Source: Desulfuromonadaceae bacterium (lineage in GTDB: Bacteria > Desulfobacterota > Desulfuromonadia > Geobacterales > Pseudopelobacteraceae). Taken from it: 64,000 bases of DNA. Below are positions 55,588-64,000 of this stretch, piece after piece (position 1 is the stretch's first letter; each line of letters begins with the position of its first letter). Below the pieces are notes generated by a model, which made no database searches, had not been told where the DNA came from, and saw nothing but the letters and a program-made list of their open reading frames with translations. Where the stretch lies: contig JAQTZV010000025.1 in NCBI GenBank assembly GCA_028687585.1, positions 1 to 64,000 on the forward strand. Direction: 5' to 3'. Made by a program: the position numbers and the translations under genes.

Positions 55588-55943
55588 CTGATATTCTCCT
55601 TTTATGTTTTTTACTGCGTTGAGACGCAGATATGATTTCATGCCGTTGATACTGCATTTATTTCCGCAGAATAATTAGCATATTAAATGCCAATCTGCAA
55701 GACATAATGCAACATACTGATTATATTGAATTAAATAATTTTACAGCAATTATCAGCAGACGTTCTATACCTCAATTGAGGTAGCAATGATATTTTTTGA
55801 AGCGATCATCGACCGAAAGAGCTTGCCATAGACACTGTCAATTAGTAAGTTGGAAAATATTTTGTTACCACACTGCTATCCCGTTTATCAAGACGGGTAA
55901 CGTGTAACCGCAGAAAAATTTACCCAGGAGGAACAGAACTATT
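55588..55943. other. AT-rich intergenic region between divergent cytochrome and pseudopilin genes
   Basis: No gene. It holds the control regions of both genes. On the plus strand TTGCCA, 17 bases and TAAGTT (ending near 55853) could be a weak promoter for the pseudopilin. Confidence 0.5.
55676..55693 (-). promoter_or_regulatory. Possible sigma-54 promoter of the cytochrome gene
   Basis: The minus strand has TTGGCATTTAATATGCTA; GG and GC are ten bases apart and TGGCA and TGC match, but the G of CACG and the second T of TTGC do not. A start near 55666 would give an 80-base leader. Confidence 0.45.
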
Positions 55944-56384
55944 ATGCAGTATGTAAACGACAGAAAAGGCTTTACATTGATTGAAATCATGGTTGTTATC
56001 GTCATACTGGCTCTATTGGCTGCACTGGTCGGCCCGAAGCTTATGGGGCGCACGGACGATGCGAAACTTACCGACGCACGGGTACAGATCAAGAACATCG
56101 AGACTGCTCTCAAACTCTACAAGCTTGATAACGGTAATTACCCGTCTACTGAGCAGGGACTGGATGCGTTGATTACAAAACCGACCGTCGGAGTAATTCC
56201 AAATGGCTATAAGGATGGTGGCTACCTGGAGAGTAAGAAGGTTCCCAAGGATCCCTGGGGAAGCGACTATCTTTACATTTCACCCGGTGAACATGGCGAC
56301 TACGACCTCTTTTCGTATGGCTCTGACGGTGCGAAGGGTGGTGAAGGAAAGAATGTAGATATAACCAGCTGGGATACAAAATAA
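55944..56384 (+). CDS. gspG: Type II secretion major pseudopilin (GspG)
   Basis: 146 residues. The prepilin peptidase site G9-F10 is followed by TLIE with E14, then a hydrophobic helix ([15 protein letters not shown]) and the globular GspG fold with [21 protein letters not shown] and calcium-loop residues near the end ([11 protein letters not shown] type). It would build a pseudopilus. No other secretion genes lie beside it, so it is an orphan copy. A clear AGGAGG site precedes it. Confidence 0.93.
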   Translation: MQYVNDRKGFTLIEIMVVIVILALLAALVGPKLMGRTDDAKLTDARVQIKNIETALKLYKLDNGNYPSTEQGLDALITKPTVGVIPNGYKDGGYLESKKVPKDPWGSDYLYISPGEHGDYDLFSYGSDGAKGGEGKNVDITSWDTK

Positions 56385-56427
56385 GAAGCAGTGGGTTCGG
56401 CGCGCCGTGCCCATGTTCACAATATGG

Positions 56428-56455
56428 TTGAAATTTTGAAAAACTGAGCTATAGT
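56428..56455 (+). promoter_or_regulatory. Sigma-70 promoter of the phosphate dikinase gene
   Basis: TTGAAA and TATAGT are separated by 16 bases, about 90 bases before the start codon. Confidence 0.55.
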
Positions 56456-56546
56456 AAAGCACCTAAATCATTATATTCATTATGAATAAATGTTTTTAGC
56501 GTCTGTAAAGCACCCGTAATAATTCTACGTAAGAGGAGACGGTACA

Positions 56547-59198
56547 ATGGCTCAGAAGTTTGTGTATTTCTTTGGTAATGGTCACGCAGAAGGCCGGGCT
56601 GACATGAAGAATCTTTTGGGAGGCAAAGGAGCGAATCTGGCTGAAATGACCAGCATCGGACTTCCTGTCCCGCCCGGATTTACTCTGAGTACGGAGGTAT
56701 GCACCGAATTCTATAAGAACGGCAGTAATTACCCCCCCCCACTGACGGCCGAAGTCGCCGATCATCTTTCCCGGGTCGAAGAATTAATGGGGCGAAAATT
56801 CGGTGATCCCGCCAATCCACTTCTGGTTTCGGTTCGTTCGGGTGCCCGCGCATCCATGCCGGGTATGATGGACACCGTTTTGAACCTTGGTCTTAACGAC
56901 ATCACCGTGCAGGGCATCATTGCCCAGAGCGGAGATGAACGTTTCGCCTACGATGCCTACCGCCGCTTTGTCCAGATGTATTCTGATGTTGTCATGGGCA
57001 TGGACAAACACTCCCTTGATCACCTTCTTGATCAGAAAAAGGAAGAACGAGGTGTTCATCTCGACACCGACCTGAGCGCCGGTGACTGGAAGGATCTGGT
57101 TGCGGCATTCAAAGCGAAGATCAAGGAAGAGCTTGGAGTTGCATTTCCGGAAGATCCGATGGATCAACTGTGGGGGGCAATCGGAGCTGTATTCGGTTCA
57201 TGGATGAATCAGCGTGCCATCACCTACCGTCGTTTGAATAACATCCCCGCAGAATGGGGAACTGCCGTTAACGTCCAGTCGATGGTCTACGGAAACATGG
57301 GCAACGACTGTGCTACCGGTGTGGCTTTTACCCGCGACCCTTCCACGGGGGAAAACTATTTCTATGGTGAATATCTGGTCAACGCCCAGGGCGAAGATGT
57401 CGTCGCCGGTATCCGCACACCGCAACCGATAAATCGAGCCAAAGCAACGACACTTCCACCGATGGAAGAGGTAATGCCTGAGTGTTATCGGCAGCTTGAT
57501 GCCATTCGCGTAATACTCGAAAAGCATTACAAGGATATGCAGGATATCGAGTTTACTATCGAAAAAGGCAAACTCTTTATGCTCCAGACCCGCAACGGCA
57601 AGCGTACCGCGCCTGCCGCCATCAAGATTGCGGTTGACATGGTTGCAGAGGGGTTGATCGACCAAAGAACGGCGGTGAAACGAGTGGCTCCTGAACAACT
57701 GGACCAGCTCCTCCACCCGTCACTTGACCCGAAAGCGGTCAAAAACATTATTGCCAAAGGGCTTCCGGCGTCACCGGGTGCCGTCTCCGGTACAGTCGTC
57801 CTTACCGCCGACGAAGCCGAGTCTGAAGCGAAAACCGGCCGCAAGGTAATTCTTGTGCGCATTGAAACGTCACCCGAAGATATCCACGGTATGCACGCCG
57901 CCCAGGGGATTCTGACCGCACGTGGCGGCATGACATCCCATGCGGCTGTTGTTGCCCGAGGGATGGGTAAATGCTGCGTCGCCGGTTGCGGCGATATCAA
58001 GGTGGATTATGCAAACCAGTGCTTCACGACAAAAGGCGGTGTTGTTGTTAAAAAAGGTGACATGATCACGCTTGACGGCACACTGGGCGAGGTCATGCTC
58101 GGTGCTGTGCCGACCGTATCGGCCGAATTAACCGGTGATTTCGGCACGCTGATGGGATGGGTGGACGGCATCCGCCGCATGAAAGTACGGGCCAATGCCG
58201 ATACTCCACATGATGCCAAAGTCGCCCGACAGTTTGGCGCCGAGGGGATCGGGCTCTGCCGTACCGAGCATATGTTTTTTGATGCCGAGCGGATCGCTGC
58301 CGTCCGTGAAATGATTCTGTCAGAGGACGTTGAAGGCCGGGAACTCGCACTGGCAAAAATTCTTCCGATGCAGAAGGGGGATTTTATCGGCCTGTTCCGT
58401 GAGATGAAAGGGCTGCCGGTTACGATCAGGCTGCTCGACCCGCCGCTGCACGAGTTTCTGCCCCAGGAAGAGAAAGATATCGTTGAATTGTGCAAAACCA
58501 TGAAAGTGCCGGTCAGCGCCCTTAAACACAAGATTGAAACGCTGCACGAGTTCAACCCGATGTTGGGTCATCGAGGGTGTCGTCTCGGTATCACCTATCC
58601 GGAAATTTACAATATGCAGGTCAAGGCGATCATGGAAGCTGCCTGCGAACTGGTCAAAAACGAAGGTTTCAGCATTGTGCCTGAAATAATGATTCCGCTT
58701 ATTGCAACGGCTAAAGAGCTGTCAGTTTTGAAGCAGAATGCCGTGGCAATATGTGATGAAACGATCGCCCGGTACGGTGTCAAAGTTGAGTATCTGATCG
58801 GTACGATGATTGAATTGCCGCGCGCCGCCCTGACTGCTGACGAAATTGCGGTCGAGGCTGAATTTTTCTCGTTCGGCACCAATGACCTGACCCAGACAAC
58901 ATTTGGCCTGTCGCGTGACGATGCCGGCAAGTTCCTGCCGTTCTATGTCGATAACGGCATTCTGCCGGAAGATCCATTTGTCTCGCTCGACCAGAATGGC
59001 GTCGGCAAACTGGTCAAGATGGCCTGTGAGTTGGGGCGCACAACCCGTCCGAACATAAAGCTCGGCATCTGCGGCGAGCATGGCGGCGATCCGTCTTCGG
59101 TAATATTCTGTCATAACGTCGGGCTGGATTATGTCTCCTGCTCACCGTTCCGGGTGCCGATTGCACGGTTGGCAGCGGCTCATGCTGTCCTTGGGTAA
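56547..59198 (+). CDS. ppdK: Pyruvate, phosphate dikinase
   Basis: 883 residues: an ATP-grasp domain with RSGARASMPGMMDTVLNLG, the swivelling phosphohistidine domain GGMTSHAAVVARGMG (H465), and a TIM-barrel with GEHGGDPSSV next to C842. It interconverts pyruvate, ATP and Pi with PEP, AMP and PPi, important in organisms that grow on acetate. A GAGGAG site precedes the ATG. It ends with its own terminator. Confidence 0.97.
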   Translation: MAQKFVYFFGNGHAEGRADMKNLLGGKGANLAEMTSIGLPVPPGFTLSTEVCTEFYKNGSNYPPPLTAEVADHLSRVEELMGRKFGDPANPLLVSVRSGARASMPGMMDTVLNLGLNDITVQGIIAQSGDERFAYDAYRRFVQMYSDVVMGMDKHSLDHLLDQKKEERGVHLDTDLSAGDWKDLVAAFKAKIKEELGVAFPEDPMDQLWGAIGAVFGSWMNQRAITYRRLNNIPAEWGTAVNVQSMVYGNMGNDCATGVAFTRDPSTGENYFYGEYLVNAQGEDVVAGIRTPQPINRAKATTLPPMEEVMPECYRQLDAIRVILEKHYKDMQDIEFTIEKGKLFMLQTRNGKRTAPAAIKIAVDMVAEGLIDQRTAVKRVAPEQLDQLLHPSLDPKAVKNIIAKGLPASPGAVSGTVVLTADEAESEAKTGRKVILVRIETSPEDIHGMHAAQGILTARGGMTSHAAVVARGMGKCCVAGCGDIKVDYANQCFTTKGGVVVKKGDMITLDGTLGEVMLGAVPTVSAELTGDFGTLMGWVDGIRRMKVRANADTPHDAKVARQFGAEGIGLCRTEHMFFDAERIAAVREMILSEDVEGRELALAKILPMQKGDFIGLFREMKGLPVTIRLLDPPLHEFLPQEEKDIVELCKTMKVPVSALKHKIETLHEFNPMLGHRGCRLGITYPEIYNMQVKAIMEAACELVKNEGFSIVPEIMIPLIATAKELSVLKQNAVAICDETIARYGVKVEYLIGTMIELPRAALTADEIAVEAEFFSFGTNDLTQTTFGLSRDDAGKFLPFYVDNGILPEDPFVSLDQNGVGKLVKMACELGRTTRPNIKLGICGEHGGDPSSVIFCHNVGLDYVSCSPFRVPIARLAAAHAVLG

Positions 59199-59222
59199 TT
59201 AGTCACCCGTTCTGCTCCAAAG

Positions 59223-59260
59223 AGTCCGTTCATCCTGCATAAGGAAGAACGGACTTTTTT
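59223..59260 (+). terminator. Rho-independent terminator after ppdK
   Basis: AGTCCGTTC and GAACGGACT pair around a 15-base loop, followed by six T. Confidence 0.85.
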
Positions 59261-59368
59261 GTTCTGCGGTTGCAAAGTCAAACTCTTGCCTGTACTTTTG
59301 TACGAAGCCCAGCGTTATATGTTACGCGGCATATATACAAACATTTCCGGCATGCTGAGGAGAATTGT

Positions 59369-60622
59369 ATGGAGCGCCAGATATCGTTAGCACATATTGA
59401 CGCTGTTGTCCGTGATCAGTTACAACGACTGGACACAGTCTCCGGAGTGGAGTATCTCGCAGAGGTATCAGGCTTTATCAAACCGCTGCAGGAACGGTTT
59501 GATAGTGCCCGTAACGAGCTTCTGCTGCTGATGGAGAGTGCCGCTGCAGCAGAGGACACACATGAATTGCGACTTATCAACGATCGTACGGTAGCTGTAG
59601 CCTGTGAACTCTTTGTATCGATGAAATCTGTCCCTATTGTTCAGGAGCTCTGCAGCAGCGTCAGGGACGCTATCGCTGAGCGGGTACTGGAACTGGCCCG
59701 ACAGGAACTGTATTTTTCCGGGACAGATAGTGAGCGGACAGTGGCGCTCCTGTCCGTCGGGAGTGACGGTAGGAAAGAACAGACATTGCTTACTGACCAG
59801 GACTACCTTTTTCTGCTCAGTCCGGGCAATCAGGACTCTTCATTAGCCGATAATGCACAGGACGATTACTTCGGAATGCTCGGTTCGGCCTTCTCAATAA
59901 AAATGGAGGAAGCCGGCATCAGCAGGTGCAGCGGCGGGATCATGCCGGTCAATGAAGATTGGCGCGGGTCGCTATCGCAATGGCACGAGCGTCTGACCAC
60001 CATGTTCCGGTTTGAAAGAGACCACTGGGATAGGGACATCCTCAACCTCATTGCCCTCATGGACATACGCTTCATCTGTGGCGACCGCGATCTCGGTCTC
60101 GGCTTCGGAAATATGGTCCGTTCCCGGGTACGGGACAACCCCCAGGCCATTCGACAGATGGCCAGAGTCGTCAGCTCCATGAAACTTTCCAAAGGATTCC
60201 TCCGTCGGTTCATCATCGAGGCCGAAGGGTCGCACAAAGGTGAGTTCAATATAAAGATACTTGCCTGGATGCCGCTGGTAATGTGCATCAGACTGATGGC
60301 GGTCGACGTTGGAATTAATGAGACATCAACTCTGGATAGAATACTCCGCCTGAAGAATGATGGACACCTGACAGACAAGATGGCAGCAGAGCTGACCAGA
60401 GCATACCATGTCATAACCGGGCATCGGATCACCCAGCAGATGAAGAGACTCAAAAGAATTATCGATGATGACTGCTACATCAACCCCTATGAACTATCTA
60501 CACAGGAGCAGCGGGAAGAGTTACGGAATGCCATCGGCAGGATTGAAGAACTTCAAAGCCTTATACGGGGCCGGTTTGCAATGTCGGCCTCGGTTGATAA
60601 CTATTTATCGCCCAGGCGTTGA
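59369..60622 (+). CDS. Second DUF294-type putative nucleotidyltransferase
   Basis: 417 residues from the ATG after GAGGAG; the frame runs 33 codons further upstream but through the terminator. A GlnD-like signature GSDGRKEQTLLTDQD lies at 131-145 with D143 and D145, as in the copy at 240-1313. The carboxy half matches the paired substrate-binding domain. No CBS domains. It stands alone after ppdK; a link to PEP metabolism is only suggested by position. Confidence 0.85.
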   Translation: MERQISLAHIDAVVRDQLQRLDTVSGVEYLAEVSGFIKPLQERFDSARNELLLLMESAAAAEDTHELRLINDRTVAVACELFVSMKSVPIVQELCSSVRDAIAERVLELARQELYFSGTDSERTVALLSVGSDGRKEQTLLTDQDYLFLLSPGNQDSSLADNAQDDYFGMLGSAFSIKMEEAGISRCSGGIMPVNEDWRGSLSQWHERLTTMFRFERDHWDRDILNLIALMDIRFICGDRDLGLGFGNMVRSRVRDNPQAIRQMARVVSSMKLSKGFLRRFIIEAEGSHKGEFNIKILAWMPLVMCIRLMAVDVGINETSTLDRILRLKNDGHLTDKMAAELTRAYHVITGHRITQQMKRLKRIIDDDCYINPYELSTQEQREELRNAIGRIEELQSLIRGRFAMSASVDNYLSPRR

Positions 60623-60653
60623 TCCCACCCAGTCACCGGAATTGAAACCGGAA

Positions 60654-61538
60654 TCATTTCCTGATTGCAAGCGCTACCCCGGTTACCGCTACACACATAC
60701 CCGCCAAGGCCGATAAACCTAAGCGCTCTCCAAAAACAAAGAATGCCAGCAGGGAAGTTACCGGAGGAACCAGGTAAAACAGGCTTGCAACCCGCGATGC
60801 TTCGCCGCGCCGAATGAGAATATGCAGCAGACTGATGGCGCCGAGCGACAGCACCAGTACAAGCCAGACCATTGCAAACACAAAATTGGCGGTCCACTGC
60901 ACCTGCATCGTTTCGCAGAAGGAGGCCGCCAGCGCCATGACCAGCGTAGACGCGCTAAACTGGATAACACCACCGCTGCGCATATCCATGGCGGCACAGT
61001 ACCGCTTCTGATAGATGGTGCCAACGGTGATGCCGAGCAGCGCAAGTATCGACATCATGACCCCCTGCGGATTGCCGGAGGCAAACGAAATCTTGTCCAT
61101 CAGGACCATTACCACCCCTACCAGACCAAGACCAAACCCGAACCATTGCCTGCCGCTGACGTTCTCACCGAGCAGGCGACCTGCGACAACTGCAGTAAAC
61201 AGCGGCTGCAATCCGACGATCAATGAGACGATTCCGGAAGGGACCCCCTGATAGATGGCGGAAAACACACCGCCAATATAGACGGCATTGACCATCACAC
61301 CGGCAAAAGCAATATGGGCAGTTTGAGTCAGACTGACGGGCCAGGGAGCACGTGTCACCAGGGTCAGCGTCAAGAGCAGAATCGTCACGAATCCGTAGCG
61401 CCACAGGAGAAAGGTGAAAGGTTCTGCATACGGCAGGCCGAATTTCGCACCGATAAAGCCGGTGCTCCAGAGCATGACAAACAGGATGGGCGCTGCAACC
61501 TGCCAGTAACTGTCCCGTCGCAGCGTGGTTGTTGTCAT
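60654..61538 (-). CDS. EamA/DMT-family transporter
   Basis: 294 residues with ten spans and two EamA halves (WSTGFIGAKFGLPYAEP start; PPVTSLLAFFVFGERLGLSALAGMCVAVTG end). I start at the ATG after GAGGAAT; the longer frame reads into the repeat at 61554. It would export or import a metabolite. It follows butyrate kinase by 60 bp and may share its operon. Confidence 0.87.
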   Translation of the reverse strand: MTTTTLRRDSYWQVAAPILFVMLWSTGFIGAKFGLPYAEPFTFLLWRYGFVTILLLTLTLVTRAPWPVSLTQTAHIAFAGVMVNAVYIGGVFSAIYQGVPSGIVSLIVGLQPLFTAVVAGRLLGENVSGRQWFGFGLGLVGVVMVLMDKISFASGNPQGVMMSILALLGITVGTIYQKRYCAAMDMRSGGVIQFSASTLVMALAASFCETMQVQWTANFVFAMVWLVLVLSLGAISLLHILIRRGEASRVASLFYLVPPVTSLLAFFVFGERLGLSALAGMCVAVTGVALAIRK

Positions 61539-61553
61539 AGGGGATTCCTCATG

Positions 61554-61573
61554 CCTGATACCAATTCTAAATC
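61554..61573. repeat. Short relative of the dispersed repeat tail
   Basis: On the minus strand GATTTAGAATTGGTATCAGG matches the ends of copies A and B (GATYTGGAATTGGTATYACA) with few differences. The GCCGAAGACGA part is missing. Confidence 0.4.
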
Positions 61574-61597
61574 TTGATTCAGCATTGGAATGACTCA

Positions 61598-62674
61598 TCA
61601 GCTATAGACGGATAACTCTTCCTCGTTGTTGAAATAGCGCATGGCCGCCTCCGCCAGGGCCTCCATTTCATTCTCTCCGGGATTCAGCAGCACCGGGGCG
61701 ATGAACGATATCTTCTTCAGCAGGCTCTCCAGCAGCACCTTCGAGTAGACCAGGCTGCCGGTCAGGGCGATCGCGTCGATGTTCCCTTCCAGTACGGTCG
61801 TGCAGGCGCCGATCTCTTTGGCGACCTGGTAGACCATGGCCTCATACACCTCGGCCGCTTTCTGGTCTCCTTCGGCAATACGTTTTTCTATTTCAATGGC
61901 ATTAGTCGTACCCAGATAGGCGTACAATCCACCGCCGCCAGTCAGCAGCTTCAGAATCTGCTCCTTGCTGTACTCGCCGCTGAAGCACATTTTGACCAAA
62001 TCGCCGGCAGGGAGGCTTCCGGCCCGCTCCGGCGAAAAAGCTCCGTCGCCATCCAGAGCATTATTGACGTCGATAATCTTCCCCTTTCTGTGGGCGCCGA
62101 CCGAAATTCCGCCCCCCAGATGCACTACGATCAGGTTGACTTCGTCATACCTTTTGCCGAGACCGGCAGCAATCTTCCGGGCAGTGGCCTTCTGGTTCAG
62201 GGCGTGAAAACTGCTCTGCCGGGCGATCTGCGGGATTCCCGAGTAACGGGCCGAGATGCACAGTTCATCCGTCATCGGCGGATCGGCCGTCAGCACCGGA
62301 ATATTGAACTGGTTCCCCAGATCAAAGGCCACCAACCCTCCCACGTTGATCGGATGACCGCCGTAGATGCCGCTTTTCATATCCGCAATCATCTTCGGGC
62401 AAATCCGGTAAGTGCCGCCAGGTAGCGGTTTGACATTGCCGCCGCGACAAGCAATGGCGTCCAGCTCCTCAATTTCCAGATTGTTCTCCCGGAGGACGCC
62501 CAGAATAGCCTCCTTGCGGTAATCGTACTGATCCCAGATGGTGGCAAACTTCCGTATTTCCTCGTCCGGATGTTTTATCGAAACATTTATCTTCATCTCA
62601 CCGGCGGTAAATATACCAACCTTGGTAGATGTCGATCCGGGATTGATTATCAGTATTGTCTTGTTATCAGCCAT
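61598..62674 (-). CDS. buk: Butyrate kinase
   Basis: 358 residues of the acetate/butyrate kinase superfamily: ILIINPGSTSTKVGIF near the start, VVHLGGGISVGAH in the middle, and NIDAIALTGSLVYS. It interconverts butyryl phosphate and butyrate with ATP; a branched-chain carboxylate kinase is possible. It starts 39 bp after the CoA-ligase gene, which suggests the pair handles an organic acid. No phosphotransbutyrylase gene is in the window. Confidence 0.92.
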   Translation of the reverse strand: MADNKTILIINPGSTSTKVGIFTAGEMKINVSIKHPDEEIRKFATIWDQYDYRKEAILGVLRENNLEIEELDAIACRGGNVKPLPGGTYRICPKMIADMKSGIYGGHPINVGGLVAFDLGNQFNIPVLTADPPMTDELCISARYSGIPQIARQSSFHALNQKATARKIAAGLGKRYDEVNLIVVHLGGGISVGAHRKGKIIDVNNALDGDGAFSPERAGSLPAGDLVKMCFSGEYSKEQILKLLTGGGGLYAYLGTTNAIEIEKRIAEGDQKAAEVYEAMVYQVAKEIGACTTVLEGNIDAIALTGSLVYSKVLLESLLKKISFIAPVLLNPGENEMEALAEAAMRYFNNEEELSVYS

Positions 62675-62713
62675 TTCAGGTTCCTTGGGTAAAAATGTAT
62701 TTAAAACCGGTGG

Positions 62714-64000
62714 TTAAACGCCTTGATTCTGAACCAGATTGCGCAGTTCGAATCGCTTGATCTTGCCGGTTGCCGTTTTGGGAAGCTCGTCCAGAAAATG
62801 AATCCAGCGAGGATATTTGTAGAGTGCCAGCTTGGACTTCACAAAATCCTTCAGTTCGTTTTCCATCTCAAGAGAGGCCTGCCGCGATTTGGCAAGCACG
62901 ACAAATGCCATCGGCTTTATCAGTTTGTCATCATCGGGCGCACCGATGACCGCACACTCAAGTACATCCTGATGTTCTATCAGACACGCCTCGACTTCGT
63001 TGGGAGAAACCCAGATGCCTCCGACCTTGAGCATGTCATCAGATCGTCCGGCACAGTAATAATATCCCTGCTCATCGCAATAATACTTGTCGCCGGTGTT
63101 TACCCAGTGCCCCATAATGGTCTGGCGGCTTTTTTCATGCTTGTTCCAGTAGGAAGCGGCAGCACTGTCCCCCTTTACCAGCAGCGTGCCCACTTCTCCC
63201 GCCGGGAGATCATGCATGTTTTCATCGACGATGCGTGCTTCGTAGCCGGGAACAACCTTGCCGGTACTACCGGAGTGGGTATCGCCCGGCACGTTGGAGA
63301 TGAAGATATGAACCATCTCTGTCGAGCCGATGCCATCAATGATATCGAGGCCGAATCGGGATTTCCAGCGCTGCAGGTAAGCCGCCGGGAGGGCTTCGCC
63401 GGCAGAAACGCACAGGCGCACTCCGGCCATGCTGCCGTCCACTTCCAGCATCTGGCCGTAAAGGGTTGGTACGCCAAAATAGAGGGTCGGCAGGTGCTTA
63501 CCGACGGTCGTATAGACACTTTCGGGGGTGGGACGTGACGGCAGATAGACGGCCGTTGCCCCGACCCCGAACGGAAAATAGAGGCCATTGCCGAGACCAT
63601 AGGCGAAAAACAGCTTGGCAGCCGAAAAGCAGACGTCGTTTTCCTGAATGCCGAGAACTTTTTTCCCGTAGGTTTCAGTAGAGTAGACCATGTCGTGCTG
63701 AAGATGAATTGTCCCTTTCGGAGACCCGGTCGAGCCGGAGCTGTACAGCCAGAAGCAGGAATCATCACGACAGGTCGGAGCGGTTTCAAGCTCAGAGGAT
63801 TGCTGCGATACCAGTTCGCTGAGAGTCAAGTCTCCGTTTGGAGCAGTTCCGTTTGCCACAATGATATGCTTCAAGAACCGCAGGTTGCCTCGGATCGAAT
63901 CTATTTGTTCAAGCAGGGCTGCATCGACGACCAGAACACGGGCGCGGCTGTCGTTGAGAAAAAATTCAAAATCCTTGCTCCGGTTCATCGTATTCAGGCA
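62714..64000 (-). CDS. Benzoate-CoA-ligase-like acyl-CoA synthetase (truncated by window)
   Basis: At least 428 residues; the frame stays open to the window edge through LNT before the first ATG, so the amino end (about 100 residues) is outside. Motifs: WLYSSGSTGSPKGTIH (AMP-binding), LFFAYGLGNGLYFPFGVGATAVY (typical of benzoate-CoA ligases), DGIGSTEM, NTGDKYY and the catalytic Lys segment LPKTATGKIKR. It would activate benzoate or a related acid as CoA thioester. Start codon not visible. Confidence 0.88.
   Translation of the reverse strand, partial: CLNTMNRSKDFEFFLNDSRARVLVVDAALLEQIDSIRGNLRFLKHIIVANGTAPNGDLTLSELVSQQSSELETAPTCRDDSCFWLYSSGSTGSPKGTIHLQHDMVYSTETYGKKVLGIQENDVCFSAAKLFFAYGLGNGLYFPFGVGATAVYLPSRPTPESVYTTVGKHLPTLYFGVPTLYGQMLEVDGSMAGVRLCVSAGEALPAAYLQRWKSRFGLDIIDGIGSTEMVHIFISNVPGDTHSGSTGKVVPGYEARIVDENMHDLPAGEVGTLLVKGDSAAASYWNKHEKSRQTIMGHWVNTGDKYYCDEQGYYYCAGRSDDMLKVGGIWVSPNEVEACLIEHQDVLECAVIGAPDDDKLIKPMAFVVLAKSRQASLEMENELKDFVKSKLALYKYPRWIHFLDELPKTATGKIKRFELRNLVQNQGV

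Overview
The window looks like chromosomal DNA of a Geobacter-type bacterium (Desulfuromonadia / Geobacterales). The indicators are a small triheme cytochrome of the PpcA/c7 type, sigma-54 regulation, a flagellar cluster in the order flhA-flhF-flhG-fliA-flgF-flgG-flgA-flgH-flgI-flgJ-flgN-flgK-flgL, pyruvate phosphate dikinase, butyrate kinase, a benzoate-CoA-ligase-type enzyme, and an acetate-type sensor. This assignment rests on gene content and remembered family features only; no database search was possible. No rRNA, tRNA, CRISPR array, integrase or complete insertion sequence was recognised.

Layout. 240-7274 (minus): a five-gene operon with a one-domain response regulator, a membrane-anchored degenerate histidine kinase fused to a DnaQ-like 3'-5' exonuclease, a small membrane protein, a sodium/solute-symporter histidine kinase (CrbS-like) and a DUF294 nucleotidyltransferase. 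7577-8293: a PEP-CTERM exported protein in repeat-rich intergenic DNA. 8899-16649 (minus): a nine-gene operon with a universal stress protein, a complete branched-chain-amino-acid-type ABC transporter, 3-oxoacid CoA-transferase A/B and 3-hydroxybutyrate dehydrogenase. It has a clear sigma-54 promoter, three copies of ATTCCA-N6-TGGAAT upstream, and a PAS-type sigma-54 activator plus an SDR enzyme just beyond (17041-19338). I read this as a regulated uptake and oxidation pathway for 3-hydroxybutyrate/acetoacetate or a related acid.

19503-28454: UvrD/PcrA helicase, MarC-family protein, the AblA/AblB pair for N-epsilon-acetyl-beta-lysine (compatible solute), an exported TPR protein with a lysine-rich tail, and a MATE exporter. 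28551-41127 (minus): the flagellar cluster, closed by a terminator; flgM, csrA and fliW are not in it. 41410-42139: IHF alpha and SSB. 42546-50107 (plus): a compact catabolic island with different codon usage: GntR regulator, a second ABC transporter of the same superfamily, a cysteine hydrolase and a glycerate 2-kinase.

50550-55265: ABC exporter, UvrB and an unusual MutY-like glycosylase lacking the iron-sulfur cysteines. 55309-56384: PpcA-like cytochrome and an orphan GspG-type pseudopilin. 56547-60622: pyruvate phosphate dikinase followed by a second DUF294 nucleotidyltransferase. 60654-64000 (minus): EamA transporter, butyrate kinase and a benzoate-CoA-ligase-like enzyme cut by the window edge.

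The strongest candidates for undescribed biology are the exonuclease/nucleotidyltransferase/symporter-kinase operon, the sigma-54 ketone-acid operon with its operator array, and the transferred glycerate-kinase island.
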